Origin: Acanthopleura granulata
Lineage: Eukaryota > Mollusca > Polyplacophora > Chitonida > Chitonidae
Direction: 5' to 3'
Assembly: GCA_016165875.1 (NCBI GenBank)
Contig: JABBOT010000015.1
Coordinates: 4,757,928 to 4,821,927 of the forward strand
DNA length: 64,000 nt
Position 1 is the first letter of the stretch, and each line of letters opens with the position of its first letter. The position numbers and the translations under genes are program-made. Positions 47,001-64,000 of this stretch are shown piece after piece. The notes under the pieces were generated by a model that had not been told where the DNA came from, did not search any database, and saw only the letters and a program-made list of their open reading frames with translations.

Positions 47001-47342
47001 GTTCGCCGCGCACGCCCTGCTCACAATCAGATGGACATGTTCGCTACGATATCCGTGGACAATTACTCCTTCCCGTCAGGCCATGCCAGCAGAGCAGCCA
47101 TGTTGTTGTGGTTGTTTGTGGAGAAGGTTTTTCCCCCGGGGTCTCCCTGGTGTTGCCTCATGTGGGTGTGGTCAGGCAGCGTTAGCATCTCCAGGGTGGC
47201 ACTGGGACGTCATCATATACTGGATGTGGTGGCAGGATTTCTCATTGGAATTTGTCAGTATTATGTCTTATTACAATTCTGGGTTCCTGCCTCTGTGTGT
47301 ATAAGTATACTGGAGCCATATCTGGGCCATTTCCATTTGTAA
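43724..47342 (+). CDS. PLPP6: PLPP6-like polyisoprenoid diphosphate phosphatase (PAP2 family), complete (2 coding exons)
   Basis: An integral ER/nuclear-envelope membrane phosphatase. The vertebrate enzyme removes phosphate from presqualene diphosphate and from farnesyl and geranylgeranyl diphosphates. Two exons (43724-44015, 46957-47342) join across a split glycine codon to 225 residues (human 295, with a longer N-terminus). The N-terminal 35 residues are hydrophilic, then LLEISCHGIPWYL and the first membrane span appear. PAP2 motifs are complete: KLIVRRARP (C1, KX6RP), FPSGHASR (C2, PSGH) and SRVALGRHHILD (C3, SRX5HX3D), with the two catalytic histidines and the aspartate. The intact motifs argue against PLPP7, whose catalytic residues are changed. 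Several hydrophobic segments flank them. The start AAAATGGCGG is a good Kozak context. The intron is 2.9 kb. A likely poly(A) signal AATAAA lies at 47448-47453. Confidence 0.92.
44163..44430 (+). repeat. SINE family B, near full length
   Basis: TTGAAGACCACTTGTCTTCC, TCAGTAACTCGCCGGTGGTT, TCTGGTTTCCTCCACCATTG and CCTGTAAATGAAACC end. Begins 150 bp into the PLPP6 intron. Confidence 0.7.
44431..46956. other. PLPP6 intron, remaining part
   Basis: No additional exon recognised. A box-B-like GGGTTCAAATCC at 46054-46065 suggests an old SINE head. Confidence 0.45.
45161..45263. repeat. Two-copy tandem duplication, period about 52 bp
   Basis: AGGGGTCCACGCCACCCTGG and AGGGGTCCACGCCATTCTGG start the units; both end in TTGGATTAT-like sequence. 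PLPP6 intron. Confidence 0.9.
46957..47342 (+). CDS. PLPP6: PLPP6-like coding exon 2 (catalytic motifs)
   Basis: Starts after TTATTATCAG with GLFLDITVVGLTKLIVRRAR. Carries all three phosphatase motifs and the last membrane spans; stop TAA at 47340-47342. Confidence 0.94.
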
Positions 47343-47447
47343 TATATCCCAGTAATTATTAGGCCGTATCCTAAAAATGAATTTCCCATCACATGAAAAA
47401 GATTTGGCAGGCGAGAAAATTTAAAAACGACACTAAGTTATGGAAGG

Positions 47448-47453
47448 AATAAA
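47448..47453 (+). terminator. Candidate PLPP6 polyadenylation signal AATAAA
   Basis: AATAAA about 105 nt after the stop codon. Others lie further on, so the true 3' end is uncertain. Confidence 0.35.
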
Positions 47454-48387
47454 AAACAGGTCACTTTTGAGGAAAGCTAGGTTTAAAAGTTGTGAAAAAT
47501 CTGTTTGTTGGGAAAGGGCTGCACACACCACACTGACCACAACAAACACACTACTCACCGAAGCTAGAAAAATAATAAACAATAAAAGTCAATGCTGCAA
47601 ATAAAGTTGGGACCAAGGGTAACGAGAAACACACAAATTTTCCATGTGGCCTTTTTGGCAGCCTCTGTAATGTGCAGAAAGAGACAGATTTTGGAATCAA
47701 CGGCTTCTTTGTATTAAGATTACTATATTGGCTAGATTGGTTCCAGTACAGCATTTCAGAAATAGGCCAGTACTTTGACCAGTTTTTTTTATTTATTTGT
47801 GAACTTGATCTTGTAGATGTGTTAAAAGGCAGAAAAAAGTGACACAGGTAGTTAACTTCGTTCCTTTGTAATAGGCCTTTAGATAATTTTGGTAGCACCT
47901 AATAACTATGGAAAAATATAGAAAACATAAATAAACGTACAAACGTAAATATGGAGAAAGTGTAGGATTTGGAATTACACTGATTTGAAATGAAGAACAA
48001 TAATGAAGAATTAATAATCTGTCAGCAATTCAATTTTTCCAGAAATTTTTAGATCTAAGATTATTGTCACAAACTAAGTTTTGCGAAATTGTGGGACCAT
48101 AACTTAAGATTTTGCAAAAAATATTCTTTTTGATTGTTCTGTGAAAATTCGTTTAGTTGCTTTATAAGAAGGCTGCCTGATTTGTGCATATGACCTGATG
48201 AGCTGTTTGATATATTTGGGAAGGCCATCTATCAGGGGAGAGAACTGGCGTATAAGTTTTCTAAAGTAGCTCCCCTTGAATGAAATAAACTTTTTGCACA
48301 TGCTACAAAAGCATGGATGAAAGATCTGTACTCGTTCCTGAAGCGATCTTAGTGTTAAATAGCCCGTAGCTAAGTTTGCTTCATCAA
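47454..48387. other. Region downstream of PLPP6 homologue
   Basis: AT-rich. Minus-strand open frames of 115 and 65 codons (47551-47898, 48104-48301) match no family I know. Could be part of a long 3' UTR. Confidence 0.35.
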
Positions 48388-48516
48388 ACCAGGTCCAGAT
48401 TTCATGAAACAGACTTAGCCAAGTAAGCCCTTGACAATGTACATTGTAGATATGTGAAGTGCACTTAGTTAAGGCTTACCTAATACGAAGCATGCTTCAT
48501 GAAACTGATCTCTGGT
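48388..48516. mobile_element. MITE-like element
   Basis: Termini ACCAGGTCCAGATTTCATGA and, in reverse complement, ACCAGAGATCAGTTTCATGA form imperfect inverted repeats around AAGTGCACTTAGTTAAGG. No coding capacity. Relative at 9250-9352. Confidence 0.65.
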
Positions 48517-48699
48517 ACATAAAATGCTTTGGCATATTCATATAGGCCTTTGAAAGTAACTTTTCCAGGCCTTGAAAATCAGGAATGTTTATAGTTGAGC
48601 CTTGGACCAGTTTGTCACAGACACTTTGGGCTCATGTATAGACACTGCAGAACCTGCTTGAGCTACTCTCTCTCTATACATGTGTTAGGCTCATATTTA

Positions 48700-49090
48700 C
48701 CCCAAATGGCCTAAAATTTTGTCCATGACAAAGTTTCCAGCTGTATGTGGGAAGGTCTGTCAAGCCTGCTGATGGTCGTGGGTTTCCCCAGGGCTCTGCC
48801 CAGTTTCCTCTCACCTTAATGCTGGCCGCCGTTGTATAAGTGAAATATTCTTGAGTGCGGCATAAAAACCAATCAAATAAGTATATAAATCCATGACAAA
48901 GTTGCTCCTTTTTTCTAATTCGGAGGTTTAGGTTGATTGTAGAAAGGTGATTTGAGGTTTGTTTTGAAGGTAGGATGATACCCTAGTAGAAAAATGTAAG
49001 ATCCACCTCCAAAAGTAATATTTCAAGGTATTTATTTGTCTCTAAATATGCACTTTTTGGGGCCAAATTTTATGTCATTTACAGTAATTG
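48700..49090 (+). repeat. Dispersed repeat R1, interrupted by a SINE
   Basis: CCTAAAATTTTGTCCATGAC, then the SINE, then TCCATGACAAAGTTGCTCC, GATTTGAGGTTTGTTTTGAA and GGGCCAAATTTTATGTCATT. The longest R1 copy in the window. Confidence 0.8.
48733..48885 (+). repeat. SINE family A, 5'-truncated, inserted in R1
   Basis: TATGTGGGAAGGTCTGTCAA, GGGCTCTGCCCAGTTTCCTC, GTATAAGTGAAATATTCTTG and AAAACCAATCAAATAAGTAT. TCCATGACAAAGTT lies on both sides, a target-site duplication. Confidence 0.85.
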
Positions 49091-50056
49091 TCAGGCGTCT
49101 GCGATATTGTCAGGCATCTGCGATATTGTCAGAAGCTGGGCTTTGATTGCAATGTGTAAAAGTCTGTGACATTGTTGTAACCTTGTAGGAGTGTAGAAAT
49201 TTTTTGGCTTGTGGTTTTAAATATGAATTCAGGTTTGGAAAACTAACATCTTTAAGATGTAAGAACTCTTCCTTGGGTAATGGGACAGTTTACTAACATG
49301 GTTGTCCTGTCTGGTGGAAATTAATTCTTATGTGTCTCCAAGACATGTCAAAATATACATGTATAAAAATGTTCTTTAATCTCAAAACTGCATTTCCTAT
49401 GTTGACTCAGTTATTTGCATAGTGAAATAGGCTAATGTTCGTTGTGTAATTACCCATTTTCCAGGTGTGGGTAATGACACTTAGTTATATATCTCTCTCA
49501 CCGAAAAACGGGACCATTGTGTTGTAATAAATTTATTGATGTATACTACTGTGTATTTTAAAACTCATGAAAGAAGAAAATTTTCATTGTTGCAGATATT
49601 ACGTTATATAGTTTATCAGTGTGTGTAAACCTATGTAAAAGCATTTGATCATGGGTCTAGTACATATCGTAAAAAAATTGCATTTTTACTGTGATATAAT
49701 TTATCCTTTACTTGAAATAACAAAGCTAATTTTGAAATTCCAGATCTTGTGTCCGATTTCGAAACTGGTTCGTTTTATTTATTTCATGGTTGCTTAATGA
49801 CACACTTGAGAATTCTTCTATAGCTGGTGGTCAGCTATGTGGGTGTCAGAAACCAGATTGCCTGATGTAAACCATTGACCTTTGGCAATTCACTGACAAT
49901 ATTTTCCTCATGTGACACAGAGCTACGCACCGATGTTGGTGTAAGACTAATACGGTCTAATACGAACGCTTACACCATGCAAATGGTAATATGAGCAGCT
50001 TACACTTATTCTGCCTATACGCTTATGTTGAGAACCAAGCTAAGAACTTTGAAACT

Positions 50057-50316
50057 GGAGCCTCTGTGGCTGAGGGTGTTAGCACGCCAGAGCGACATAA
50101 TGATCCAGGTGCCTCCCACCTGTGCGGTTACTGAGAGTTGAAGCCCAGCTTATGTTAGCTTCCTCTTCGGCCATATGTAGGAAGATCCACCAGCAACCTG
50201 CGAATGGTCGTCATTTTCCCTGGGCTCTGCGCAGCTTCCTCCCACCATAATGCTGGCCACTGTGGTATAAGGGAAATATTCTTGAGTATGGCAGGAAACA
50301 CCAATCAAATAAATAA
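50057..50316 (+). repeat. SINE family A, full length
   Basis: Head GGAGCCTCTGTGGCTGAGGG, box-B-like GAGAGTTGAAGCCCAGCTT, body CTTCCTCCCACCATAATGCT, end GAAATATTCTTGAGTATGGC and TCAAATAAATAAG. Confidence 0.85.
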
Positions 50317-50718
50317 GTTTGAAAATTGACAATTTCTAGAGTCTTACACATGTTTTTGGTTCAGCCTTCAGGCTGAACCAAAATTGTATTTACCGGTAAC
50401 ACATGTGACCATAATTTAAAATTAAGTTGTAATTATGTTTGGACCCTAGGCAAACAAATACTGAACATCTCACCTGAGAAACTTCTGTTGGAAACAAAGG
50501 ATTTGAACACAACCTCATTCAGCACTTACTACTAGCATGGCCTGTTATTTTATACAAAAGCAGATATTTATTCCAACCTCATTAAAATCTGATGCTTAGT
50601 TCTGGCTGGCATACACCATCTTAGCATAACAGCTTCATGATCTGATTTTAATGAGGCTGATACTAAGCTTTAAGGTAGTGACGTCATGCAGGAGGCCACT
50701 GGAAAAGAACAACTCCAA

Positions 50719-50850
50719 TACAGCTGTGGCCAGCATTATGTAATAGGAAACCAAATAAAGCCTCAGGTTGTTGGCAGATCTTCCCTGTTATGAGCAGAGA
50801 GGAACCCAGCCAGAGCAGGAGTTGAACTCACAGCGCCTGCATTGATGTAA
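50719..50850 (-). repeat. SINE family A fragment, minus orientation
   Basis: TGGCCAGCATTATGTAATAG, GCCTCAGGTTGTTGGCAGAT and GGAGTTGAACTCACAGCGCC; lacks the tail. Confidence 0.65.
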
Positions 50851-50861
50851 ACACCGTGTTT

Positions 50862-51094
50862 TTGTATTTATTCGATTGGTGTTTTACGCTGGACTCGAGA
50901 ATGTTTTACTTATAAGACGGTGGCCAACATTATGGTGGGAGGAAACCGTGACCATCAGCAGCTTGCTGGCAGACCTTCTCACATATGCCCGAAGAGGAAG
51001 CCAGCATGAGCTGGGCAGCGACCACATTGGTGGGAGGCTCCTGGGTCATTTTGCTGTGTTAGCACACTAATGAACTGAGCCACGGAGGTACCCC
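50862..51094 (-). repeat. SINE family A, full length, minus orientation
   Basis: Tail TATTTATTCGATTGGTGTTT, ACATTATGGTGGGAGGAAAC, CCAGCATGAGCTGGGCAGCG and head (reversed) TAATGAACTGAGCCACGGAG. It sits directly beside another fragment of the same family. Confidence 0.86.
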
Positions 51095-51266
51095 TGTAAT
51101 CGCTGTATGGTTAGGGTTTACAGCTGTGTTGGCAGTATACCAGCTGTGATGGGGTGACTACTAGTATTGACCCAACACCTTGTGACTCAGTGACTGAACA
51201 CCAGTCTGCTAGAATTGTCCATCAAATCTGCCTGAAGTAGAGGATAATTGTTGGGTCAATACCAAG

Positions 51267-51386
51267 TACTGGGAACACAGTAACAAACTACTGGAGACCT
51301 TTAACACAGTAACAAAATACTAGGAACTAGGAACACAGTAACAAAATACTAGGAACACAGTAACAAAGTACTGGGAGCACAGAAAC
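51267..51386. repeat. Short tandem repeat, about 20-22 bp period
   Basis: Five or so irregular copies of TACTGGGAACACAGTAACAA. Confidence 0.8.
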
Positions 51387-51496
51387 AGGGCTTTTGGTTA
51401 AGGTACTTTTACCCCGATCTCTAGAAGAGATTCTCTACCAGCATACACTGTCACCAGGACACAAACAACTGATCATTTCTGAACTGTTATTATTGA

Positions 51497-54400
51497 TTTA
51501 TTCACATGTTACAAGTTGACATATGGTCAAAGTATTGTACAGACGCATGAGTTCTCCAATCTGAGGTGAATACAGGATAAGCGTGATTTAGACTAATATA
51601 AATCATAATATCACCTGGATGCCTACAGACCAGGCTTACTCACAAATTTGTGAAAACCTCTGACAACTTCTCAAGACAATGAATGTAATTTGACTATGTA
51701 ACACTCAGGCCACATGGAAACCAATGAAGAGATCTCGATCCTAGATCTGCTAATCACTCCAATGCTAAAGGCTTAATTTTCCATGGCTCACCTAGATTCT
51801 GATAGTAACCAAATCATGTGTGTACACAAGTATCCATGAAGAAATACACAAGTACTTCACTGTTCAACTTTTCTGCCCAATTGCACTTCACTAAGGTAGC
51901 CTTTCCATGACGGCGCTGTACATGCCAACACAAAGCCCCTGTTACCCTAAGGAAACCTTAACAACTCTGGCTAACTGAGTTTCAAAGACAAACTGTAATA
52001 GCAGTTACGGACTGCCATAAAAAGAGTAGTTTTGTGCAAGAGGATCCCATGTATCATTACAAGAAGCCCCTTAGTCTGGCAAACCATAAAGTGATGGTGA
52101 CAAACTGTCAAGACAGTTGGCAGTTGCATTAGGATAAGGGGAGTTTTAAAAATTCTTACAAAAAAGATCTCTTAATTGGTCAAGGTAATTTGCAATTGCC
52201 TTTTGGATAAGGGGTTTTTTTTCAGCGAGAGGGGTTTAGTCTGTAGGCATTCAGTATTCCCTTTAATTTATGCTGAACCAATTATTTATTCGAACTACTT
52301 TACATACAAGCACAAAAATAGTTTGTAAGCACAAGACATTAGCACTTCGGATGACGACTAGAAAGCATTTAAGCGCCTTAAGTGCCAAGCAGGGCTTATT
52401 TTACTGCAATGTTTGTGGGGGGTGGGGGAATGGAGGGGGAGACATACTAAGAAGAAATGGAAATAACTGTCGGAGATATCATTTCTAATTATTTGTTTGT
52501 AATAAATTCCCCCCACACAAAAAATTTATAAAACCACCACAGAGTGCTTTTCATCACTATCATACAAATAAAAGCGACAGCAGTCTATTGAAAAACTCGT
52601 TTTTGAAAGAAACAAAAATAAAATCAATTTGTGTTCTTTAGTACAAGATCAAACACCATGCTGTGACAAAAATACACGTGCCTTACAATGATTTCTTTAT
52701 TCTCCCAAGCTGTAGGCCTAAAACTCTCATACATGCAGATCTAGGCACAAATTATCAGGAAAGATAACTCTGTTCCATTCCATGGTTATATACCCTTTCC
52801 AAACTTTCACAAGATGGTAACACCCAGAATTCTCATCACTTCCTTCACACACACGGCTCTGCGATTTTTTTGCTAAGAGATGGCACATTATCTGATAATC
52901 AAATATCATTATTTCGTTAAACCAGCAGCTCATCAACATGTATGTTAACATAACGCTGGCTTTATTATTATGCAGATTTGGCAAACCCACGAAGTAGTTT
53001 ACATTAGAACTTGGTGTAACAATAGATCTTAGATATGTACCCATTCACTCAATATATCCCTTAATACACAAAATGTTGCCACGCCCCAAAAAGTTAATGG
53101 ATAACGGTAAAAAAGTATTTAGCAAAACCACTCATTTTACCATACTGTTTAGGCAGATAATAATAATGCATTTCCAATTTCCACAGTTTTAAACAAACTG
53201 TATCAGCACATGCTTTTGAACGTATGTCGTAAATTTTTCAATTGTCGTCAAAAATTTCAAGACAAATTCTTTTTGAATAATCAAGCAATGTCATACATTT
53301 TGAATGTATTACCACAGCAACCAACCTATCGACAAAGACATGGGAAGCGCAAAGTAATCATCCACTGATCACTGAACATATTTGTCAAGCCCAAATTTAT
53401 GTTCTGTGTTTTATACCTTCAGGGCCTAAACACAAATGCATACTTTGTGTTTTTTTTGGTAATACCTTCATTTATATACAAAGATCAAGGTCAAACTTAA
53501 ATATGGTGCATTATACCTTCATGGTTCGAATTACAATGCATTTTTGTATCTTTTGATCATGTATCACAAAGTATTTTCACTCCCTGGTGGTCTTGCCTAA
53601 CAATTCAAGTCCTCTTCAATTTCTGGAGATTTTCATGCACACATTTCCTCTCTGTATACCTGACATGACTCTGACATGCAATTATCCCCCACGTCTGAAA
53701 TGGTACTTTTTAGTACATGACCTTTGTCAAATGCATTCGCTGAAAGACATATACACATGCAAGCCTACAAACTTTTCTTCACACTGGCGAATAAATCAAG
53801 TCAGCCAAAAACTTGGCAAGCAAGGTATCTTACACCGATATCGTTTTCATAATATAATTGGGAGAATCTTTTAGCGGAACATTTTTCCATATGGCGAGAG
53901 TCATTGCTCATGAACAGAACATCAGAAATTAGAAAATAATTGAATTCAATCTAAATGGATCAGCATACATATACACGTAGCTAAAAATGATCTACGCAAG
54001 ACTGCAGGACATATATATATGTAGCCTACAAATATATGTAGAAGACAGCATAATTTGCCGACACTTACTGTGTCTGCCATTTCCCAACAACAAATCTGCA
54101 CGGACTTTTCAACACAAACAACTCCTCACAGGTGATTAAAACTGAATAATATAACTGTATGTATATCAACTTCGTGTATCAGGAGAAATGTTATTGACTT
54201 TTTTTTTTGTTATATTATGTACATAAATATATATATGGACATTCATGAAAATTGTACATTTAGTATGTCAATGACCTCTGGTAATGTTGTACAAATAAAT
54301 ATACAGTACTATCGCAGGTTGAAGAAAAAAAACCCCCCAAAACAGGAAAACTAACTTTGGGTTCTTTTTGCATTAACGACACCAACACATATTCTGATTC

Positions 54401-55760
54401 ATTATATGGGAACATTTGTAATCCATGGAAAGAAAGATAGCCAAATAACTGGGTCAGCTTTCATGTCGGTTGGGCGAAACTAGGAAACAAACTCTTGAGG
54501 TCACAGTTTGGGCAATTTCCGACGGTCTTGAATTGATTACATAAATTGTTAGGTGAATCAAGCCCCAAGGTAACAGTAATGTTACTTCCTGCGATGAAAA
54601 CAATGCATACAAAGTACAACACATTTCATTGGCTGATCTTGAATTTGAAGCTGTTTCGATTCCATGGATTCATTTCAGGAACTATCCCAGCAACAAGTTG
54701 GCTGGCATAACCAAACTGTGTGTATGTAGTCAGGAAAAAAAACAGTCACAAGGAATTTGATGTGAAATTTCTTGAAGATATTTTGGTAAGGTTATCATGA
54801 CCTGAATATATGTTTTTGCACAGTCTTGATCATCTTGGCCCAAGCTATTGATGTGAGGAGAGAAATGTGAAAAAAAAAACAAACAAACAAATAAAAACAT
54901 AACAAAACAAATTCTATAATGAGCAAAACACTGGTCTAAATCAACTTGTATTGCTTACACTTCATGAAAATTTATGCGACTTCTAGCATGCAATTTTATT
55001 ACAACATATGGCTACTGTTTAAAAGCCTTTGAAGCTGAGGACTTGACCAACATGCATGACATTAGCAATGGGAAGCATCTTTACATGTTGCCTTTTAATT
55101 CGTAGTTTTAAGGCAAAACATACAGGGACCTAAAAGCAGCTAAAATTATATGATCAAAGCAAACACGGACATCTTACATGTTAAGCATGAATACTTAACT
55201 CAAAAACTTTTACGCACTGTTGGCTGACTGAAAAAGTCAAAAGTGAAAATTTAGTTACAGAGCGGTTTCCCTACGAATGAAACCGACATTGAGGAATCTG
55301 ATCTGAGATAAGAGGATAAAATACAAGGGCGTGTGTTGTTTATTGATTATCCCAAACCACTCGTGGCTATTAATACGAACAACTATACAATAATACAACA
55401 AACGGCCTCCTATGTTTCATAAAGGGGGGTTACTCAGAAGGTGTCCTATATGTACAATGCTTACAACAAATTACCTGTACAAAGAAAAAAAAACAACAGG
55501 ACAAAAAAAACTAAAAAATAATTGAGGGATATGGAATGGACCATTTTTTGTTTTCACCCATGTCATAAATCTACTCAACTGCATGAAAATATGCATTTGT
55601 CTATCACCCCTCTTTGTTGCTTATGGAGCCGATCCTCTCACACAGTTCATCCATCATGGCAATTCTAGACGAGTGCATTTCTGGGTAGCCTGAGGGGGAG
55701 TGACAAGTCCCAACAATCACATGGTGCGTTTATTAGCTTCCTGTTGGTGTAGGTGAGGGT
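51497..55760 (-). other. Probable long RAB14 3' UTR / downstream region
   Basis: AT-rich, nearly free of the SINE copies that crowd 48.7-51.1 kb, and without a credible exon on either strand. This would fit a long 3' UTR. AATAAA on the minus strand occurs at 51502-51497 and elsewhere. The 3' end is not fixed by the sequence. Confidence 0.35.
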
Positions 55761-62699
<6,939 letters not shown>

Positions 62700-63420
62700 G
62701 AAAATTCATGTCACAGTTCAGGGAGTCCACGCTCACATGCAAAAGTCCAGGTGCATCAGCTTTCTCTACACGTTTAAAAACTAAGAGCTTCACACATGGT
62801 TCTGTCCTTGTCCAGAACTCGGATGTACAGTACCTCCTCTTAAATAACCCCAAGGTGAGTGGAGTCATGAGTTATCAGTGAAAAAAACTCACTCCTTACA
62901 AGAATTGATGCAACCTCTCTTCCGTACACGTCAAATATGTAATGAATAAAGTTCTTACACTGGTTGTGGCTACAATAATGTCTTGTGAAGGTACTCTTAA
63001 AATTTGCACCCTGAAGCTCATCACACTGCTGCAGATAATCACTGAATGGCCTCCCTGTTTTAGCTACAAAAAATGCTGTTCCTAAATTGTTTTTCATGCA
63101 TTTCTAATTCTGTTGCATTCACGGCTTGCAGACCAAGTTAAATGGGAGTAGAAGAAGATTCAGTCGCTAATCTTGGTGTCTTGTCTGCAGCCACTGCGGA
63201 TCTGTGTGTGTCACTTGATTGATGTTTCACTATCGTGTCCAATGTAAATCAGCTGGATCCATGAACAAAACTATGGACTCCTTTTCGAGACTCTTCATAT
63301 TTTTGGCACAGTGAACAGGTCATTGTGTTTTTCGTACTGCTGAAAATGAGTCATGGCGTGTCATTTTTCCATATAGAGTTAAAACGACGCTTGGGTGTTA
63401 ATTTTTTCCTCACTGCATGG
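62700..63420 (-). pseudogene. Broken TTF-type zinc finger / hAT-derived gene (ZNF862/KIAA1586-like)
   Basis: Three overlapping pieces on the minus strand follow the order of this family. First is a TTF-type zinc finger (RRFNSIWKNDTP, stop, LIFSS, TCSLCQKYE, then HSFVHGSS, stop, FTLDTIVKHQSSDTHRSAV, about 63400-63160). Next, in a shifted frame, come AFFVAKTGRPFSDYLQQCDE and CKNFIHYIF...FFSLITHDSTHLGVI, stop (63090-62840). Then EEVLYIRVLDKDR and, shifted again, KRVEKADAPGLLHVSVDSL (about 62790-62710). The TGA after DTP sits where the family usually has W. At least three stops and two frameshifts make it inactive. The family descends from hAT transposases. It lies in or just upstream of the RAB14 5' region. 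Confidence 0.68.
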
Positions 63421-63643
63421 TCTGCATCGTCTGTCGTTTCATTCCGACGTGTTTGTACTGGAGAGTTGTTGTTATTGCTGCAGCTTTCATCGCCATCGGT
63501 GATCTTGAGCTCTGGTCTTTCGCTATCATTACGAATATGTTACAGCTCTTTTGCGGAATCATTTTCCCCTCCACCACCTACTTTTGCAAAAAAAGTTAGT
63601 CTGAGTTGTTTTCGTTTCATCGGTGGATGCAGAATTTACAATG

Positions 63644-63664
63644 GTTGCCATCTGCTATGGCAAC
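63644..63664. promoter_or_regulatory. X-box-like perfect palindrome
   Basis: GTTGCCAT, five-base spacer, ATGGCAAC. The half-sites match the RFX family; the usual spacing is 0-3, so the spacer is wide. Confidence 0.35.
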
Positions 63665-64000
63665 GACTTGCATGCGCGTGCCTCGCGAACTATTTAACTA
63701 GGTCATCGTTCAACGAGGTTACATGCTGGCTTTCGGAATATTTCTCAGTGGGTTCAGTAAAGCTGCCTACCGAAACAGAGACCTGCACTGGGAAAATGAT
63801 TGGAATTTATATATGTATCTGTAAGCAAATTGAAAGCAATATCTAGAAATTCCTATGGCGATAATCGATGAACAGCTCGCCTTATGACGAGCAGCTGGAG
63901 GAAATTTACGAGCCACCACCATCCGCAGGTTGCTGGCTGTTACTCATAGCGTAGGCGTATCTTAAAGTGCCACTCTAGAATACAAACTGCGTCCAAATAT

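Noticed and set aside
43724..47342. PLPP7 (NET39) as the identity
   Set aside because: PLPP7 lacks key catalytic residues; here the KX6RP, PSGH and SRX5HX3D motifs are intact.
47551..48301. Minus-strand ORFs as a LINE or new gene
   Set aside because: No reverse transcriptase, endonuclease or other motif could be seen.
63325..63846. 173-codon open frame on the plus strand
   Set aside because: No family resemblance and low-complexity composition; the opposite strand carries recognisable, broken TTF/hAT-like segments over its left part.

Overview
The window is animal nuclear DNA. The genes are split by GT-AG introns, the non-coding DNA is AT-rich, and dispersed tRNA-derived SINEs, MITE-like hairpins and minisatellites fill it. 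The SINE tail and body are of a kind I associate with molluscs and some other marine invertebrates, and the protein sequences are clearly invertebrate versions of vertebrate orthologues. A lophotrochozoan, most likely a mollusc, is the best guess. The species cannot be named from the sequence.

Five protein-coding genes are supported. (1) 1155-13969, minus: the first seven coding exons of MEGF8, a CUB/EGF/kelch/PSI membrane protein, running off the left edge. (2) 14319-21484, plus: SELENOF (Sep15), complete in four coding exons, with an in-frame TGA read as selenocysteine at 20234-20236 and a convincing SECIS hairpin in the 3' UTR. (3) 25972-42708, minus: a complete FAM78A/B homologue in three coding exons with a 14.6 kb first coding intron. 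(4) 43724-47342, plus: a PLPP6-type polyisoprenoid diphosphate phosphatase in two coding exons with all three PAP2 motifs. (5) 55761-61050, minus: RAB14, six coding exons including a 31-nt exon; its 5' exon(s) with the P-loop lie beyond the right edge.

Two gene pairs are head to head: MEGF8/SELENOF with 349 bp between start codons, and FAM78/PLPP6 with about 1 kb. They are not an operon and no shared pathway is implied. SELENOF acts in ER glycoprotein quality control, PLPP6 on isoprenoid diphosphates in ER membranes, RAB14 in Golgi-endosome traffic and MEGF8 at the cell surface.

The rest is intron and intergenic DNA. It holds two or more SINE families, a dispersed repeat (here R1) in at least six copies, an internally deleted Tc1-like transposon (31.6-32.6 kb), a broken TTF-zinc-finger/hAT-derived gene (62.7-63.4 kb), MITE-like elements and a seven-unit satellite field (23.9-25.0 kb) whose units carry an RFX X-box-like palindrome. 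There are two long intronic inverted repeats (3.05-3.56 kb; 14.6/17.3 kb) and several minisatellites. One 37-bp minisatellite starts exactly at a MEGF8 exon end and repeats the 5' splice site. I did not find a wholly new gene system. The least ordinary items are that splice-donor array, the X-box-like satellite and the inverted repeats.
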